Assembly: GCF_009907385.1 (NCBI RefSeq)
Contig: NZ_JAAATR010000024.1
Location: 90,473 to 154,472 of the forward strand
Direction: 5' to 3'
Length of the DNA stretch: 64,000 nucleotides
Origin: Atlantibacter hermannii
Lineage (GTDB): Bacteria > Pseudomonadota > Gammaproteobacteria > Enterobacterales > Enterobacteriaceae
Shown: in pieces, positions 54,417 through 64,000 of the stretch
How the letters are laid out: each line of letters begins with the position of its first letter
How positions within the stretch are numbered: the stretch's first letter is position 1
Translations under genes and position numbers: made by a program
The notes under the pieces: model-generated
Told to the model about the DNA's origin: nothing
The model's input: the letters and a program-made list of their open reading frames with translations, nothing else
Database searches by the model: none

Positions 54417-54536
54417 TCAAGCTATTTTGCTTGCCATTATGAACCCGGGCAGTGCTCGCGCTCCTCACGTACTACATGTACGCTCCGGGCGCTGTGCGCT
54501 GGCCGTGTCCAGACTGGCTGCGCCAATGACGCTTGA
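54417..54536. repeat. Intergenic inverted-repeat element, argG-argH
   Basis: The 200-bp gap holds a segment bounded by TCAAGC (54417-54422) and GCTTGA (54531-54536). A central inverted repeat CGTAC-TACAT-GTACG (54468-54482) and GC-rich arms lie between. Its style resembles dispersed enterobacterial intergenic repeats, but it is not ERIC and I cannot name it. No ribosome-binding site or gene is seen. Confidence 0.5.
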
Positions 54537-54616
54537 TTGTATTTGTCATTAGTAGTGGGCGGGTAGCGATATCCGCCTTGATTTTATCGACTGGATTAAA
54601 TTTTACGGAGCGGGTT

Positions 54617-55990
54617 ATGGCACTTTGGGGTGGGCGTTTTACTCAGGCAGCGGATCAACGGTTTAAACAGTTCAACGACTCGTTGCGATTCGACTATCGC
54701 CTGGCGGAGCAGGATATTGTGGGCTCTGTCGCCTGGTCTAAAGCGCTGGTGACCGTGGGCGTTCTCACTGCCGATGAGCAGGCGCAGCTTGAGCAGGCGC
54801 TGCAAACGCTGCTGGAAGAGGTACAGACCAATCCACAACAAATTCTTGAAAGCGATGCCGAAGATATTCATAGCTGGGTGGAAGGCAAGCTGATCGACAA
54901 AGTGGGTCAACTGGGTAAAAAGCTGCACACCGGGCGTAGCCGTAACGATCAGGTTGCCACCGACCTGAAGCTGTGGTGCAAGATGACCGTGGGCGAGTTG
55001 CTGAATGCGACCCGCGAACTGCAACGCGCGCTGGTGGAAACCGCTGCCAGTAACCAGGACGCGGTGATGCCGGGGTATACCCATCTTCAGCGCGCCCAGC
55101 CGGTGACGTTTGCTCACTGGTGCCTGGCTTACGTTGAAATGCTGGCCCGCGATGAAAGCCGCTTGCAGGATACATTGAAGCGTCTGGACGTCAGCCCGTT
55201 GGGCTGCGGCGCGCTGGCAGGCACCGCGTACGATATCGATCGCGAACAGCTGGCCGGATGGCTGGGTTTTGCCTCCGCCACCCGCAACAGCCTGGACAGC
55301 GTCTCCGACCGCGACCACGTGCTGGAACTGCTGTCCGATGCCTCTATCGGCATGGTGCATCTTTCCCGCTTCGCCGAAGACCTGATTTTCTTTAATACCG
55401 GCGAAGCGGCGTTTGTTGAGCTATCCGATCGTGTGACGTCGGGTTCATCCCTGATGCCGCAGAAGAAAAACCCGGATGCGCTGGAGCTGATTCGCGGCAA
55501 ATGTGGCCGCGTGCAGGGCGCGTTAACCGGCATGATGATGACCCTGAAAGGCTTGCCGCTGGCCTACAACAAAGATATGCAGGAAGACAAAGAAGGGCTG
55601 TTTGACGCGCTCGACACCTGGTTTGACTGCCTGCAGATGGCGACTCTGGTGCTGGACGGTATTCAGGTGAAGCGCCCGCGCTGCCAGGAAGCAGCGGAGC
55701 AGGGCTACGCCAACGCTACCGAGCTGGCCGATTATCTGGTCGCCAAAGGCGTACCGTTCCGCGAAGCGCACCATATTGTGGGCGAAACCGTGGTGGAAGC
55801 CATTCGTCAGGGTAAAGCCCTGGAAGCCCTGCCGCTGGCCGATTTACAGAAATTTAGCACCGTGATTGGTGAGGATGTGTATCCGATCCTGTCGCTGCAA
55901 TCTTGCCTTGATAAGCGCTCAGCAAAAGGCGGCGTATCGCCGCAGCAGGTCGCAACCGCAATTAGCGAAGCAAAAGCGCGTTTAGCGTAA
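54617..55990 (+). CDS. argH: Argininosuccinate lyase
   Basis: ArgH cleaves argininosuccinate to arginine and fumarate. The 457 residues equal E. coli ArgH. The fumarase/aspartase superfamily signature [12 protein letters not shown] contains the catalytic Ser loop, with [13 protein letters not shown] and [10 protein letters not shown] substrate segments (His in THLQ). The ATG at 54617 follows ACGGAG; upstream in-frame sequence is unconserved. It ends the argCBGH operon. Confidence 0.97.
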   Translation: MALWGGRFTQAADQRFKQFNDSLRFDYRLAEQDIVGSVAWSKALVTVGVLTADEQAQLEQALQTLLEEVQTNPQQILESDAEDIHSWVEGKLIDKVGQLGKKLHTGRSRNDQVATDLKLWCKMTVGELLNATRELQRALVETAASNQDAVMPGYTHLQRAQPVTFAHWCLAYVEMLARDESRLQDTLKRLDVSPLGCGALAGTAYDIDREQLAGWLGFASATRNSLDSVSDRDHVLELLSDASIGMVHLSRFAEDLIFFNTGEAAFVELSDRVTSGSSLMPQKKNPDALELIRGKCGRVQGALTGMMMTLKGLPLAYNKDMQEDKEGLFDALDTWFDCLQMATLVLDGIQVKRPRCQEAAEQGYANATELADYLVAKGVPFREAHHIVGETVVEAIRQGKALEALPLADLQKFSTVIGEDVYPILSLQSCLDKRSAKGGVSPQQVATAISEAKARLA

Positions 55991-56009
55991 TTGCATTTTG
56001 CTCCACTCG

Positions 56010-56036
56010 GCCTGGCGTGGTGCCAGGCTTTTTTTT
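56010..56036 (+). terminator. argCBGH terminator
   Basis: Stem GCCTGGC/GCCAGGC with a five-base loop, then eight T, 20 bp past the argH stop. Confidence 0.93.
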
Positions 56037-56038
56037 GC

Positions 56039-56142
56039 AAAAAAAAAGCGGACATCAAGTCCGCTAAAAATTTACGTTGGCTTTAGTTATTCCGTTGAGG
56101 GTTTTTCAGCTCACATTGCGGGGTAAGGCAGTGTCGCTTCGT
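56039..56142 (-). ncRNA. oxyS: OxyS small RNA
   Basis: OxyS is an Hfq-binding sRNA made under peroxide stress by OxyR, acting on fhlA, rpoS and nusG mRNAs in E. coli. On the minus strand the conserved 3' half reads GGAATAACTAAAGCCAACGT. It ends in a terminator AGCGGAC/GTCCGCT with nine T. The 5' end is placed at about 56142, eight bases after AATAAT (56156-56151), which aligns with the E. coli -10 GATAAT. The 5' stem-loop region differs clearly from E. coli. Length about 104 nt versus 109. Confidence 0.85.
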
Positions 56143-56169
56143 TGTTGGCTATTATTTGTCATTTCGCTT

Positions 56170-56218
56170 GATAGGGATAATCGTTGGTTGCTATTCTATC
56201 TATCGCCATGGGCTATCG
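56170..56218. promoter_or_regulatory. OxyR-binding site between oxyS and oxyR
   Basis: Four half-sites ATAG/CTAT spaced about ten bases apart (ATAG at 56171, CTAT at 56191, CTAT at 56199 and CTAT at 56213) match the OxyR tetramer recognition pattern and the E. coli oxyRS control region almost base for base. It represses oxyR and activates oxyS. Confidence 0.82.
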
Positions 56219-56237
56219 TGGCGGCGGAGGATGATTA

Positions 56238-57155
56238 ATGAATATTCGTGATCTTGAATACCTGGTCGCACTGGCCGAGCACCGTCACTTTCGACGTGCC
56301 GCTGATGCGTGCCATGTCAGCCAGCCAACCTTAAGCGGACAAATCCGCAAGCTGGAGGACGAACTGGGTGTGATGTTGCTGGAGCGCACCAGCCGAAAAG
56401 TCCTGTTTACTCAGGCTGGCTTGCTGCTGGTGGATCAGGCGCGCACCGTATTACGCGAAGTCAAAGTGCTAAAGGAAATGGCCAGTCAACAGGGCGAGGC
56501 GATGTCCGGCCCGCTGCATATTGGCTTAATCCCGACCGTAGGCCCGTACTTGCTGCCGCACATCATTCCGATGTTGCACCAGACTTTCCCGAAACTCGAA
56601 ATGTACCTGCATGAAGCGCAGACCCATCAACTGCTGGCGCAGCTGGATAGCGGCAAGCTCGACTGCGCGATTCTGGCGCTGGTGAAAGAGAGTGAAGCCT
56701 TTATCGAAGTGCCGCTGTTTGATGAGCCGATGCTGCTGGCGGTCTATGAAGATCACCCGTGGGCGACGCGCGAACGCGTGCCGATGTCCGATCTGGCGGG
56801 TGAAAAATTACTGATGCTGGAAGACGGCCACTGTCTGCGCGACCAGGCGATGGGCTTCTGCTTTGAAGCGGGCGCAGATGAAGATACCCACTTCCGGGCA
56901 ACCAGCCTGGAAACGCTGCGTAACATGGTCGCGGCGGGCAGCGGGATCACGTTGCTGCCCGCGCTGGCGGTGCCGAATGAACGTCGCCGCGACGGCGTGG
57001 TGTATCTGCAATGCTTTAAGCCGGAGCCGCGTCGCACCGTGGGCCTGGTATACCGTCCGGGCTCGCCGTTGCGTAACCGCTACGAGCAGCTGGCGGAGGC
57101 CATCCGCTCAAAAATGGATGGCCATTTCGACCCGGCGTTAAAACAGGCGGTTTAA
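56238..57155 (+). CDS. oxyR: Hydrogen-peroxide sensor OxyR
   Basis: OxyR is the LysR-type regulator of peroxide defence. The 305 residues equal E. coli OxyR. The N-terminal HTH is [20 protein letters not shown]. The redox pair Cys199 (EDGHCLRD) and Cys208 (MGFCFEAG) is intact, with [13 protein letters not shown] in the C-terminal domain. Start ATG follows GGAGGATGATT. Its last 18 bases overlap the convergent sthA stop end, as in E. coli. Confidence 0.98.
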   Translation: MNIRDLEYLVALAEHRHFRRAADACHVSQPTLSGQIRKLEDELGVMLLERTSRKVLFTQAGLLLVDQARTVLREVKVLKEMASQQGEAMSGPLHIGLIPTVGPYLLPHIIPMLHQTFPKLEMYLHEAQTHQLLAQLDSGKLDCAILALVKESEAFIEVPLFDEPMLLAVYEDHPWATRERVPMSDLAGEKLLMLEDGHCLRDQAMGFCFEAGADEDTHFRATSLETLRNMVAAGSGITLLPALAVPNERRRDGVVYLQCFKPEPRRTVGLVYRPGSPLRNRYEQLAEAIRSKMDGHFDPALKQAV

Positions 57156-58538
57156 GCCGTTCAGCGCCGCTACCCGATAGGCTTCCGCCATGGTCGGGTA
57201 GTTAAAGGTGGTGTTAACGAAGTATTCGATGGTGTTGCCACCACCTTTTTGCTCCATTATCGCCTGGCCGATATGAATAATTTCGGCCGCGCGCTCGCCA
57301 AAGCAGTGAATACCCAAAATCTCTTTCGTCTCGCGATGGAAGAGGATCTTCAGCGTGCCCACGTTCATCCCGACGATTTGCGCCCGCGCCAGGTGCTTAA
57401 ACTGCGCCCGGCCCACTTCGTACGGTACTTTCATCGCGGTGAGCTGCTGCTCGGTTTTACCCACTGAGCTGATCTCCGGGATGGTGTAAATACCGGTCGG
57501 GATATCTTCCACCAGATGCGCGCTGGCTTCGCCTTTGATCATCGCCTGCGCCGCGATGCGGCCCTGGTCGTAAGCGGCTGATGCCAGGCTCGGGTAACCG
57601 ATCACATCGCCCACGGCATACACGTGCGGCAGTGCGGTCTGGTACATGCTGTTGACCTTCAACAGCCCGCGCCCGTCGGCTTCAAGGCCGATGTTGCCCA
57701 GCGCCAGCGAATCGGTATTCCCGGTGCGTCCGTTGGCATACAGCAGGCAGTCGGCTTTGACTTTTTTACCAGACTTGAGGTGCATGATCACGCCGTCGTC
57801 CAGCCCTTCGATGCGCTCGTACTCTTCGTTATGGCGAATCACCACGCCGCTGTTCCAGAAGTGATAGGAGAGCGAATCGGACATCTCCTGATCGAGGAAT
57901 GCCAGCAGCCGGTCACGGGTGTTGATCAGATCGACCTTAACGTTCATCCCGCGGAAAATCGACGCGTATTCGCAGCCGATCACCCCTGCGCCGTAGATAA
58001 TCACGTGGCGAGGTTCGTGGTGCAGGCTGAGGATCGAGTCGCTGTCGTAGACGCGCGGATGGGTGAAATCGACATCTTCCGGGTGGTACGGACGTGAACC
58101 GCAGGCAATGACGAACTGCGCGGCGGTCAGGTTCTCCACCGTGCCGTCATGGCACTCCAGGGCGAGAGTATGTTCATCCACAAAATGGGCATCACCCTGC
58201 AAAATTTCGCAGCGATTGCGCTCGTAAAAGCCCTGTCGCATACGGGTTTGCTGGTTAATCACGCTGTCGGCGTGGTTAAGGATATCGGCAAAGGATGAAC
58301 GGAGTAATCGGGTGTGATCGCTGTAAAGCGGGTTTTGGTTAAATTCAATAATGCGGCTGACGGCATGACGGAGTGCTTTTGACGGGATGGTGCCCCAGTG
58401 GGTGCAACCGCCGCCGACGTTGTGGTAGCGCTCAATGACCGCGACCCGTGCTCCTTGCTTAACCAGTCCCATAGCAGCGCCTTCGCCGCCGGGGCCGGAA
58501 CCAATCACTATTGCGTCATAATCGTAGGTGTGTGGCAT
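57138..58538 (-). CDS. sthA: Soluble pyridine nucleotide transhydrogenase
   Basis: SthA (UdhA) is a cytosolic FAD enzyme that moves hydride between NADPH and NAD+, draining excess NADPH. The 466 residues equal E. coli. FAD loop [13 protein letters not shown] lies near 13-25, NAD loop [13 protein letters not shown] near 183. [17 protein letters not shown] occupies the position of the lipoamide-dehydrogenase disulfide but lacks the second Cys, as is normal for this family. Confidence 0.97.
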   Translation of the reverse strand: MPHTYDYDAIVIGSGPGGEGAAMGLVKQGARVAVIERYHNVGGGCTHWGTIPSKALRHAVSRIIEFNQNPLYSDHTRLLRSSFADILNHADSVINQQTRMRQGFYERNRCEILQGDAHFVDEHTLALECHDGTVENLTAAQFVIACGSRPYHPEDVDFTHPRVYDSDSILSLHHEPRHVIIYGAGVIGCEYASIFRGMNVKVDLINTRDRLLAFLDQEMSDSLSYHFWNSGVVIRHNEEYERIEGLDDGVIMHLKSGKKVKADCLLYANGRTGNTDSLALGNIGLEADGRGLLKVNSMYQTALPHVYAVGDVIGYPSLASAAYDQGRIAAQAMIKGEASAHLVEDIPTGIYTIPEISSVGKTEQQLTAMKVPYEVGRAQFKHLARAQIVGMNVGTLKILFHRETKEILGIHCFGERAAEIIHIGQAIMEQKGGGNTIEYFVNTTFNYPTMAEAYRVAALNGLNRLF

Positions 58539-58733
58539 GGTAAGGCAGACCTGTTCTTATACATAAAAACAACAGAATGGTAACATTATCGGGGCGATAA
58601 CCCAATTGTTACTGTGCTTTTTCCTGAGGAACGCGAGACAGCTCGCGTAAACAGTCATTCACAATCCAGTATAAACCCGGTAATTTTATTGGCTGGCAGT
58701 GTGCCATTCGACAGGAAGGATTCAGGCAACGTG

Positions 58734-59366
58734 ATGGGTGTAAGAGCGCAACAGAAAGAACGTACCCGGCGGTCGCTCGTAGAAGCGGCGTTCAGCCAAC
58801 TGAGCGCTGAAAGAAGTTTTGCCAGCCTGAGCCTGCGTGAAGTCGCCCGTGAGGCGGGGATTGCACCCACCTCCTTTTATCGGCATTTCAGAGATGTGGA
58901 TGAACTGGGGCTGACCATGGTGGATGAAAGCGGTTTGATGCTGCGCCAGCTGATGCGCCAGGCGCGCCAGCGCATCGCCAAAGGCGGCAGCGTGATCCGC
59001 ACCTCTGTGTCCACGTTTATGGAGTTTATCGGCAACAACCCTAACGCGTTTCGCTTACTGCTGCGGGAGCGTTCCGGGACTTCGGCGGCGTTTCGTGCCG
59101 CGGTGGCCCGGGAAATCCAGCATTTTATTGCGGAACTTGCCGACTATCTGGAACTCGAAAGTCACATGCCGCGAAGTTTTACTGAAGCGCAGGCCGAAGC
59201 GATGGTCACCATTGTGTTCAGCGCCGGCGCGGAAGCCCTCGACGTTGGCCCCGAGCAGCGTCGTCAACTCGAAGAGCGGCTGGTATTGCAACTGCGGATG
59301 ATCTCCAAAGGCGCGTACTACTGGTATCGCCGCGAACAAGAAAAGTTAGCGCAACATTCCGACTAG
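58734..59366 (+). CDS. fabR: TetR-family regulator of unsaturated fatty acid synthesis FabR
   Basis: FabR represses fabB and fabA with unsaturated acyl-CoA/ACP as corepressor. The 210 residues carry a Tet[24 protein letters not shown] then [20 protein letters not shown], and a ligand domain with [18 protein letters not shown]. Conservation with E. coli starts at MGVRAQQKE, so ATG 58734 is used; GTG one codon before is an alternative, and the long upstream frame to 58614 has no similarity. It precedes yijD by 13 bp. Confidence 0.93.
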   Translation: MGVRAQQKERTRRSLVEAAFSQLSAERSFASLSLREVAREAGIAPTSFYRHFRDVDELGLTMVDESGLMLRQLMRQARQRIAKGGSVIRTSVSTFMEFIGNNPNAFRLLLRERSGTSAAFRAAVAREIQHFIAELADYLELESHMPRSFTEAQAEAMVTIVFSAGAEALDVGPEQRRQLEERLVLQLRMISKGAYYWYRREQEKLAQHSD

Positions 59367-59379
59367 TGAAGGACGAGCA

Positions 59380-59739
59380 ATGAAACCGTCATATCAAGAA
59401 AAAGGCACCTTACTGCTGGCATTAATCGCCGGCCTCTCTGTTAATGGCACATTCGCGGCGCTGTTCAGCTCCGTGGTGCCGTTTTCTGTCTTCCCGATTA
59501 TCGCACTGGTTCTGACGGTGTATTGCCTGCATCAGCGTTACCAGGATCGCACCATGCCGGTGGGCCTGCCGAGCCTTGCCGCTGGCTGCTTCATTCTGGG
59601 CGTGCTGGTTTACAGTGCGGTTGTGCGTGCGGAATACCCGGCCATCGGCTCCAACTTCCTGCCGTCCGTGCTGGCGGTGGCGCTGCTGTTCTGGATTGGT
59701 TACCGCCTGCGTAACCGCCCGACCCACGTCACTGAATAA
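59380..59739 (+). CDS. yijD: Inner-membrane protein YijD (DUF1422)
   Basis: A 119-residue membrane protein of unknown function with about four hydrophobic helices, equal in length to E. coli YijD. Conserved N-terminal [20 protein letters not shown] and C-terminal RLRNRPTH are visible. It is 13 bp behind fabR, so co-transcribed; the pairing is conserved in enterobacteria. Confidence 0.93.
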   Translation: MKPSYQEKGTLLLALIAGLSVNGTFAALFSSVVPFSVFPIIALVLTVYCLHQRYQDRTMPVGLPSLAAGCFILGVLVYSAVVRAEYPAIGSNFLPSVLAVALLFWIGYRLRNRPTHVTE

Positions 59740-59754
59740 TCCGGCCAGATACAA

Positions 59755-59784
59755 AAAACCCCAAAAATACGTTTTTGGGGTTTT
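59755..59784. terminator. Bidirectional terminator yijD / trmA
   Basis: A perfect 13-bp stem (AAAACCCCAAAAA/TTTTTGGGGTTTT) with TACG loop works as terminator in both directions between the convergent genes. Confidence 0.93.
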
Positions 59785-59790
59785 GTCTTT

Positions 59791-60897
59791 TTAGCGGTTT
59801 TTCGCGCTGAGCAGTACGCCGCATTCCATATGATGGGTGTAAGGGAACTGATCGAACAGCGCCAGCCGTTCCACGTGGTGGGTCTGCGACAGGGTTTCCA
59901 GGTTCTGGCACAGCGTCTGCGGATTGCAGGAAATGTACAGAATACGCGGGTACGCCTGCACCATCTTCACCGTCTCGTCATCCAGCCCGCTGCGCGGCGG
60001 ATCGACGAAGATCGTTTCACACTGGTAGCTTTTTAAGTCGATCCCCTGCAAACGGTTGAATTCACGCACGCCGTTCATCGCCTGAGTAAACTCTTCCGCC
60101 GCCATGCGGATGATTTGCACATTGTCGATATGATTGGCGGCAATATTGTACTGCGCGGCAGCCACCGACGGCTTGGCGATTTCCGTGGCCAGCACGCGGC
60201 GGAAATTGCGCGCCAGCGCCAGCGAAAAGTTACCGTTGCCGCAGTACAGCTCCAGCAAATCGCCCCGGGAATCACGGGTGACGTCCAGCGCCCACTCCAG
60301 CATCTGTACGTTCATGGCGGCATTCGGCTGGGTAAAGCTGTTCTCTACCTGGCGGTAAATCATCTCTTTGCCATCCACCACCAGGCGTTCGTCGATGAAA
60401 TCCTGGTCGAGTGCGATCTTGGTTTTGGTCGCGCGGCCAATCAGGTGCACATTAAGATTTTTGGCGCGCAGCGCGTCACGCAGCCCGACGGCCTGCGCCT
60501 GCCACTCATCATCAAGTTTTTTGTGATACAGCAGCGACACTATGGCCTGATCGCTTTGGGTAGAGAGATAGTCAATCTGGAACAGCTTATGGCGCAACAC
60601 CGGATTATTACGCACGCCGTCGATCATCGCGCTCATCAGGGCGTTAATCAGCTCGCTGGCGGCAGGAAAGCTGTCTACCCGGATCCGCTGTTTGGTCTGC
60701 TGATCGAAAATGATGTGATACAGGTCGTCGCCATCGTGCCAGATACGGAACTCGGCGCGCATCCGGTAATGGCTGAGCGGCGAGCGGAACACCTCCGGCG
60801 CAGGGGGGTTAAAAGGCGTCATCATTTCCTGCAGACGGACTACCTTTTCGGCCAGTTGCGCGTCGTACTGTTCGGTGGGGAGGTGCTCTGGCGTCAT
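59791..60897 (-). CDS. trmA: tRNA (uracil-5-)-methyltransferase TrmA
   Basis: TrmA makes ribothymidine at position 54 of tRNAs (and U341 of tmRNA) with S-adenosylmethionine. The 368 residues (E. coli 366) hold SAM motif [27 protein letters not shown] and catalytic Cys in [13 protein letters not shown] (near 325). The ATG at 60897 gives [11 protein letters not shown] with AGGAACGC upstream; the frame remains open far upstream through the btuB leader, but without similarity. Confidence 0.97.
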   Translation of the reverse strand: MTPEHLPTEQYDAQLAEKVVRLQEMMTPFNPPAPEVFRSPLSHYRMRAEFRIWHDGDDLYHIIFDQQTKQRIRVDSFPAASELINALMSAMIDGVRNNPVLRHKLFQIDYLSTQSDQAIVSLLYHKKLDDEWQAQAVGLRDALRAKNLNVHLIGRATKTKIALDQDFIDERLVVDGKEMIYRQVENSFTQPNAAMNVQMLEWALDVTRDSRGDLLELYCGNGNFSLALARNFRRVLATEIAKPSVAAAQYNIAANHIDNVQIIRMAAEEFTQAMNGVREFNRLQGIDLKSYQCETIFVDPPRSGLDDETVKMVQAYPRILYISCNPQTLCQNLETLSQTHHVERLALFDQFPYTHHMECGVLLSAKNR

Positions 60898-61015
60898 CAT
60901 GCGTTCCTGGTGATAAAAATTTACGCAGAGGATTGTAGGGATTGCAGCCGTGATGTCCAGCCCTGTATGGCGGTTTACGCATGGAAGTCTGGACATCCAT
61001 ATGGCGATGCAGGTA

Positions 61016-61252
61016 GCATTCGCGTTCCGGTTCGAAAAGATAAAATAGGGAATCCAGTGAAAATCTGGAGCTGACGCGCAGCGGTAAAGACAGGTGGGAC
61101 GAACGCATTCGTGCAGACACTGCTTAATAAAGTGGGAAGTCTTCGTCCAGTAAACGCCTCCAAGCCCGAAGACCTGCCGGAATACGTCGCAATTATCACG
61201 ATCATCGCGTGCTATCGGTCGTGAGTGCGGCATCCTTTTATTAGCTGGATGC
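61016..61252 (+). promoter_or_regulatory. Adenosylcobalamin riboswitch of btuB
   Basis: The long btuB leader carries the cobalamin-aptamer landmarks: AATAGGGAATCCAGTG with CTGGAGCTGACGCGCAGCGG (61045-61084) and the B12 box AAGCCCGAAGACCTGCCGG (61162-61180). The expression platform pairs GCATCC (61230-61235) with GGATGC (61247-61252), hiding the ribosome-binding site just before the start. Binding of adenosylcobalamin should block btuB translation, as in E. coli. The outer boundary of the aptamer is approximate. Confidence 0.95.
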
Positions 61253-61263
61253 TTTATATAATG

Positions 61264-63105
61264 ATGATAAAAAAACTCGCGCTGCTGACGGGCCTTTCCG
61301 TTACGGCGTTTTCCGTCTGGGCGCAAAGCAGTGCCGACACCATGGTGGTGACCGCCAACCGTTTCCAACAGCCCGTCAATACCGTACTGGCTCCCACTGA
61401 CGTGGTGACTCGCGCAGAGATCGACAAATGGCAGGCGCGCACGGTGGTGGATGTCCTGCGTCGCCTCCCTGGCGTGGATATCGCGCAGAACGGCGGTATG
61501 GGCCAGTCCGCCTCCGTGTACGTGCGCGGTACCGAAGCCAAACAGCTGCTGATGCTGATTGACGGCGTGCCGGTGGCGCGTTCCGGTATTTCTAACGATC
61601 CCGAACTGAACCAACTTCCGCTTTCTTTAGTACAGCGTATCGAGTTTATCCGCGGCCCACGTTCGGCGGTGTATGGCTCCGGCGCGATTGGCGGCGTGGT
61701 AAACATTATTACCCAAACCGGGGATGAGAAATCGCAGATTAACGCCAGCGTGGGGTCTAACCGCTATCAGACCTATGACGGCGCGCTGCATCAACGTTTT
61801 GGCGATACGGTGGCGACGGTCGCTGGGGCCTATACCAGCACCAAAGGATTCAACGTTCAGCCGGACTCGTCCTGGGCGCGTGACGACGATCGCGACGGCT
61901 ATCGTAACAAAACCTTCTGGGGTAGCCTGCAACACAAATTCAACGATAATTTTGACGGCTTCTTCCGCGGCTACAGCTTTACCAATAATGTCGATTACGA
62001 TCAGGGTAACTTCGGCTATGACGCGGGCGGCGATGAGCGCCAGCTGTATAGCCAGAACTGGGATACCGGCCTGCGCTTTAACGCCGGCATCTATTCTTCT
62101 CAGCTGATCGCCAATTATCAGAAGAGCAAAGATTACAACTACAGTAGCGTATATGGCCGCTATAACGACGGCACCACGCTGGATGATATGGAACAGCGGT
62201 ATATCCAGTGGGGCAATAACGTGGTGGTCGGCCACGGTTCGGTGAGCGCAGGCGTTGACTGGAAGCAGGAGCGTCTGACCTCCTCAGATAACTACGCACG
62301 CGACGTGTATAAGCGTGAAAACACCGGCCTGTATCTCACCGGCCAACAGCAATTTGGCGATGTGACCCTGGAAGCGTCCGGTCGTGAAGATCATGATGAC
62401 GAATTCGGCTGGCACGGAACCTGGCAGACCGCCGCGGGCTGGGAGTTTGTCGATGACTATCGCGTGACTGTTTCTTACGGCACCGGCTTCCTGGCGCCGT
62501 CCCTGGGTCAGCAGTTTGGGGCAGAGCGTTTCGGGATCGCTTCCAACCCGAATCTCAAACCTGAAGAGTCGAAACAGTGGGAAGCCGGGCTTGAAGGCCT
62601 GACCGGCCCGCTGGACTGGCGTCTCTCCGCGTATCGCTATGAGATCGATAATCTGGTGACGTACAGCCAGACGGCGTATTACAACATCAACTCCGCTACC
62701 ATTAAGGGCGTGGAGTGGACGGGTAATGTGGATACCGGCATCTTCTCTCATCGCGTAACGTTGCAGTATATCGACCCGCGTGACGATGAAACCGATGAAG
62801 TATTGCCGCGCCGCGCTAAACGTCAGGCAAAGTACCAGCTCGACTGGACTATGTTTGATGTGGATATGGATATCGCATGGCAATACTTTGGCCGCCGCTA
62901 TGACAACCGCTCGTCAACCTATAACCCAGAGCAGCGGGTATTGCCGAGCTACAGCACTGTCGATATTTCCGCATCATATCCGGTAACGTCTCACCTCACA
63001 GTTCGTGGTAAAATAGGTAATCTGTTGGATAAAGATTACGAGACGGCTTATGGCTACCAAACTGCTGGACGAGAATACACCTTGTCAGGCAGCTACACCT
63101 TCTGA
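61264..63105 (+). CDS. btuB: Outer-membrane vitamin B12 receptor BtuB
   Basis: BtuB is a 22-strand TonB-dependent porin taking up cobalamin. The 613 residues (E. coli 614) include a signal peptide ending SVWA-QSS, TonB box [10 protein letters not shown], plug domain with RRLPGVDI and [20 protein letters not shown], and the C-terminal strand YTLSGSYTF. Strands and plug match E. coli, but the extracellular loops (roughly residues 140-560) differ strongly, as expected for a phage and colicin receptor. The start at 61264 (MIKK) is E. coli-like; ATG 61261 is adjacent. The 3' end overlaps murI by 56 bp. Confidence 0.96.
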   Translation: MIKKLALLTGLSVTAFSVWAQSSADTMVVTANRFQQPVNTVLAPTDVVTRAEIDKWQARTVVDVLRRLPGVDIAQNGGMGQSASVYVRGTEAKQLLMLIDGVPVARSGISNDPELNQLPLSLVQRIEFIRGPRSAVYGSGAIGGVVNIITQTGDEKSQINASVGSNRYQTYDGALHQRFGDTVATVAGAYTSTKGFNVQPDSSWARDDDRDGYRNKTFWGSLQHKFNDNFDGFFRGYSFTNNVDYDQGNFGYDAGGDERQLYSQNWDTGLRFNAGIYSSQLIANYQKSKDYNYSSVYGRYNDGTTLDDMEQRYIQWGNNVVVGHGSVSAGVDWKQERLTSSDNYARDVYKRENTGLYLTGQQQFGDVTLEASGREDHDDEFGWHGTWQTAAGWEFVDDYRVTVSYGTGFLAPSLGQQFGAERFGIASNPNLKPEESKQWEAGLEGLTGPLDWRLSAYRYEIDNLVTYSQTAYYNINSATIKGVEWTGNVDTGIFSHRVTLQYIDPRDDETDEVLPRRAKRQAKYQLDWTMFDVDMDIAWQYFGRRYDNRSSTYNPEQRVLPSYSTVDISASYPVTSHLTVRGKIGNLLDKDYETAYGYQTAGREYTLSGSYTF

Positions 63106-63901
63106 TGCACGTCCCACCGTACTGGTCTTTGACTCCGGTGTCGGTGGGCTGTCTGTCTATGATGAGATCCGGCAACTGCTGCCGGATCTGCATTACATCT
63201 ACGCGTTCGATAATGTCGCGTTCCCGTACGGTGAAAAGACCGAAGAATTTATCGTCGAGCGCGTGGTAGAAATCGTCACTGCGGTTCAGCAGCGTTATCC
63301 CCTGGCGATTGCCATTATTGCCTGCAATACCGCCAGCACGGTTTCCCTTCCTGCCCTGCGCGAAAAATTCGCGTTCCCGGTCGTGGGCGTGGTTCCCGCG
63401 ATTAAGCCCGCGGCGCGCTTAACGGCGAACGGCGTGGTAGGGCTGCTGGCGACCCGCGCGACGGTACGCCGTCCTTATACTCACGAACTGATTTCCCGCT
63501 TTGCTAACGAATGCCGGATTGAAATGCTGGGATCGGCAGAGCTGGTGGAACTGGCCGAGGCGAAGCTGCACGGCCATCCGGTCTCCCTCGACGAGCTGCG
63601 TCGCATCCTGAAGCCCTGGCTGCGGATGCAGGAGCCGCCGGATACGGTTGTGCTGGGTTGCACCCATTTCCCTTTATTGCAGGATGAGCTGCTCAGCATA
63701 CTGCCGGATGGCACCCGGTTGGTGGATTCCGGCGCGGCGATCGCCAGACGTACCGCCTGGCTGCTTGAACATGAAGCGCCCGATGCAAAATCTTGCGATG
63801 AAAATGTGGCGTACTGCATGGCGCTCAGCCCGGAAACTGCCCAATTATTACCCGTTCTGCAGCGCTACGGCTTCGCAAAGCTCGAAAAACTGCCACTTTA
63901 A
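63050..63901 (+). CDS. murI: Glutamate racemase
   Basis: MurI makes D-glutamate for peptidoglycan in the cytoplasm. The 283 residues (E. coli 285) contain VFDSGVGGLSVYDEI, the catalytic cysteines in ACNTAS (near 92) and LGCTHFPLL (near 204), and PAIKPAARLT. It starts inside btuB in another frame, the arrangement known from E. coli, where the product also needs UDP-MurNAc-Ala as activator. Confidence 0.96.
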   Translation: MATKLLDENTPCQAATPSDARPTVLVFDSGVGGLSVYDEIRQLLPDLHYIYAFDNVAFPYGEKTEEFIVERVVEIVTAVQQRYPLAIAIIACNTASTVSLPALREKFAFPVVGVVPAIKPAARLTANGVVGLLATRATVRRPYTHELISRFANECRIEMLGSAELVELAEAKLHGHPVSLDELRRILKPWLRMQEPPDTVVLGCTHFPLLQDELLSILPDGTRLVDSGAAIARRTAWLLEHEAPDAKSCDENVAYCMALSPETAQLLPVLQRYGFAKLEKLPL

Positions 63902-63927
63902 AGGCAATTTGGGCAAAAAAGAGACGG

Positions 63928-63989
63928 TTGATTTATTTTTTAAAAACAGGGCTTGTCACCGTCAGAGAAGTCCCTATAATGCGCCACCA
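63928..63989 (+). promoter_or_regulatory. P1 promoter of an rRNA operon (rrnB position)
   Basis: After murI come an A/T-rich UP element (63928-63949), -35 TTGTCA (63953-63958), a 16-base spacer, -10 TATAAT (63975-63980), and the GC-rich discriminator GCGCCACC. The expected start is the A at 63989, followed by CTGACACGGAA, identical to E. coli rrnB P1. The 16S gene would lie beyond the right edge. Confidence 0.93.
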
Positions 63990-64000
63990 CTGACACGGAA

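Noticed and set aside
58614..58733. Upstream extension of fabR
   Set aside because: 40 unconserved residues with no Shine-Dalgarno; similarity begins at MGVRAQQ.
60898..61614. Upstream extension of trmA through the btuB leader
   Set aside because: The frame is open, but the added 239 residues lie opposite the cobalamin riboswitch and btuB signal sequence and have no similarity; ATG 60897 gives the family length.

Overview
The window is a chromosomal segment of an enterobacterium in the family Enterobacteriaceae. Gene order follows the E. coli/Salmonella stretch cpxR-cpxP-fieF-pfkA-sbp-cdh / tpiA-yiiQ-yiiR-fpr-glpXKF-zapB / rraA-menA-hslUV-ftsN-cytR-priA-rpmE-metJBLF / gldA-fsaB-ptsA-frw-pfl-yijO / ppc-argECBH-oxyR-sthA-fabR-yijD-trmA-btuB-murI, and it ends in an rRNA operon promoter. 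Most proteins are near full-length matches to the E. coli families. Several differences say it is neither E. coli K-12 nor a typical Salmonella: argG lies inside the arg cluster, nlpA lies beside zapB, katG/yijE/yijF, yiiX and eptC are missing from their usual places, and rtcB plus a helical-repeat gene sit before ppc. I cannot fix the genus from sequence alone.

Region 1 (1-5.5 kb): cpxR (cut by the window edge) and the divergent Cpx-controlled cpxP, whose 3' end carries the sRNA CpxQ; then fieF, pfkA, sbp and cdh. Region 2 (5.5-11.35 kb) is an accessory block between cdh and tpiA. It holds a GPH-family transporter, a PfkB kinase matching Salmonella aminoimidazole riboside kinase, an ADP-ribosylglycohydrolase-fold enzyme, a GntR/HutC regulator and a DASS-type permease. 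A 34-bp perfect palindrome precedes the transporter, and the same half-site recurs around the regulator's start. Region 3 (11.35-25.3 kb): tpiA, yiiQ, yiiR, fpr, the glycerol operon glpFK with glpX, zapB, nlpA, rraA, menA, hslVU, ftsN and cytR.

Region 4 (25.3-33.4 kb): priA, rpmE and the methionine genes metJ / metBL / metF with tandem MetJ boxes. Region 5 (33.4-43.9 kb): a sugar and glycyl-radical block. ptsA-fsaB-gldA runs on the minus strand; frwC-frwB-pflD-pflC-frwD runs on the plus strand; the AraC-type regulator yijO closes it. Together they encode a multidomain PTS phosphotransferase, fructose-like EIIC/EIIB parts, a fructose-6-phosphate aldolase, glycerol dehydrogenase, and a glycyl radical enzyme with its activase. 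Region 6 (43.9-49.9 kb): an rtcB-helical repeat pair and ppc.

Region 7 (49.9-56 kb): argE divergent from argCBGH over two ARG boxes. The operon contains a short-type argG bracketed by intergenic repeats, including an ERIC element; a diverged ERIC-like copy lies upstream of ppc. Region 8 (56-64 kb): oxyS/oxyR, sthA, fabR-yijD, trmA, a cobalamin riboswitch with btuB, murI, and the P1 promoter of an rRNA operon whose genes lie past the right edge. I saw no tRNA, CRISPR array, prophage or insertion sequence.
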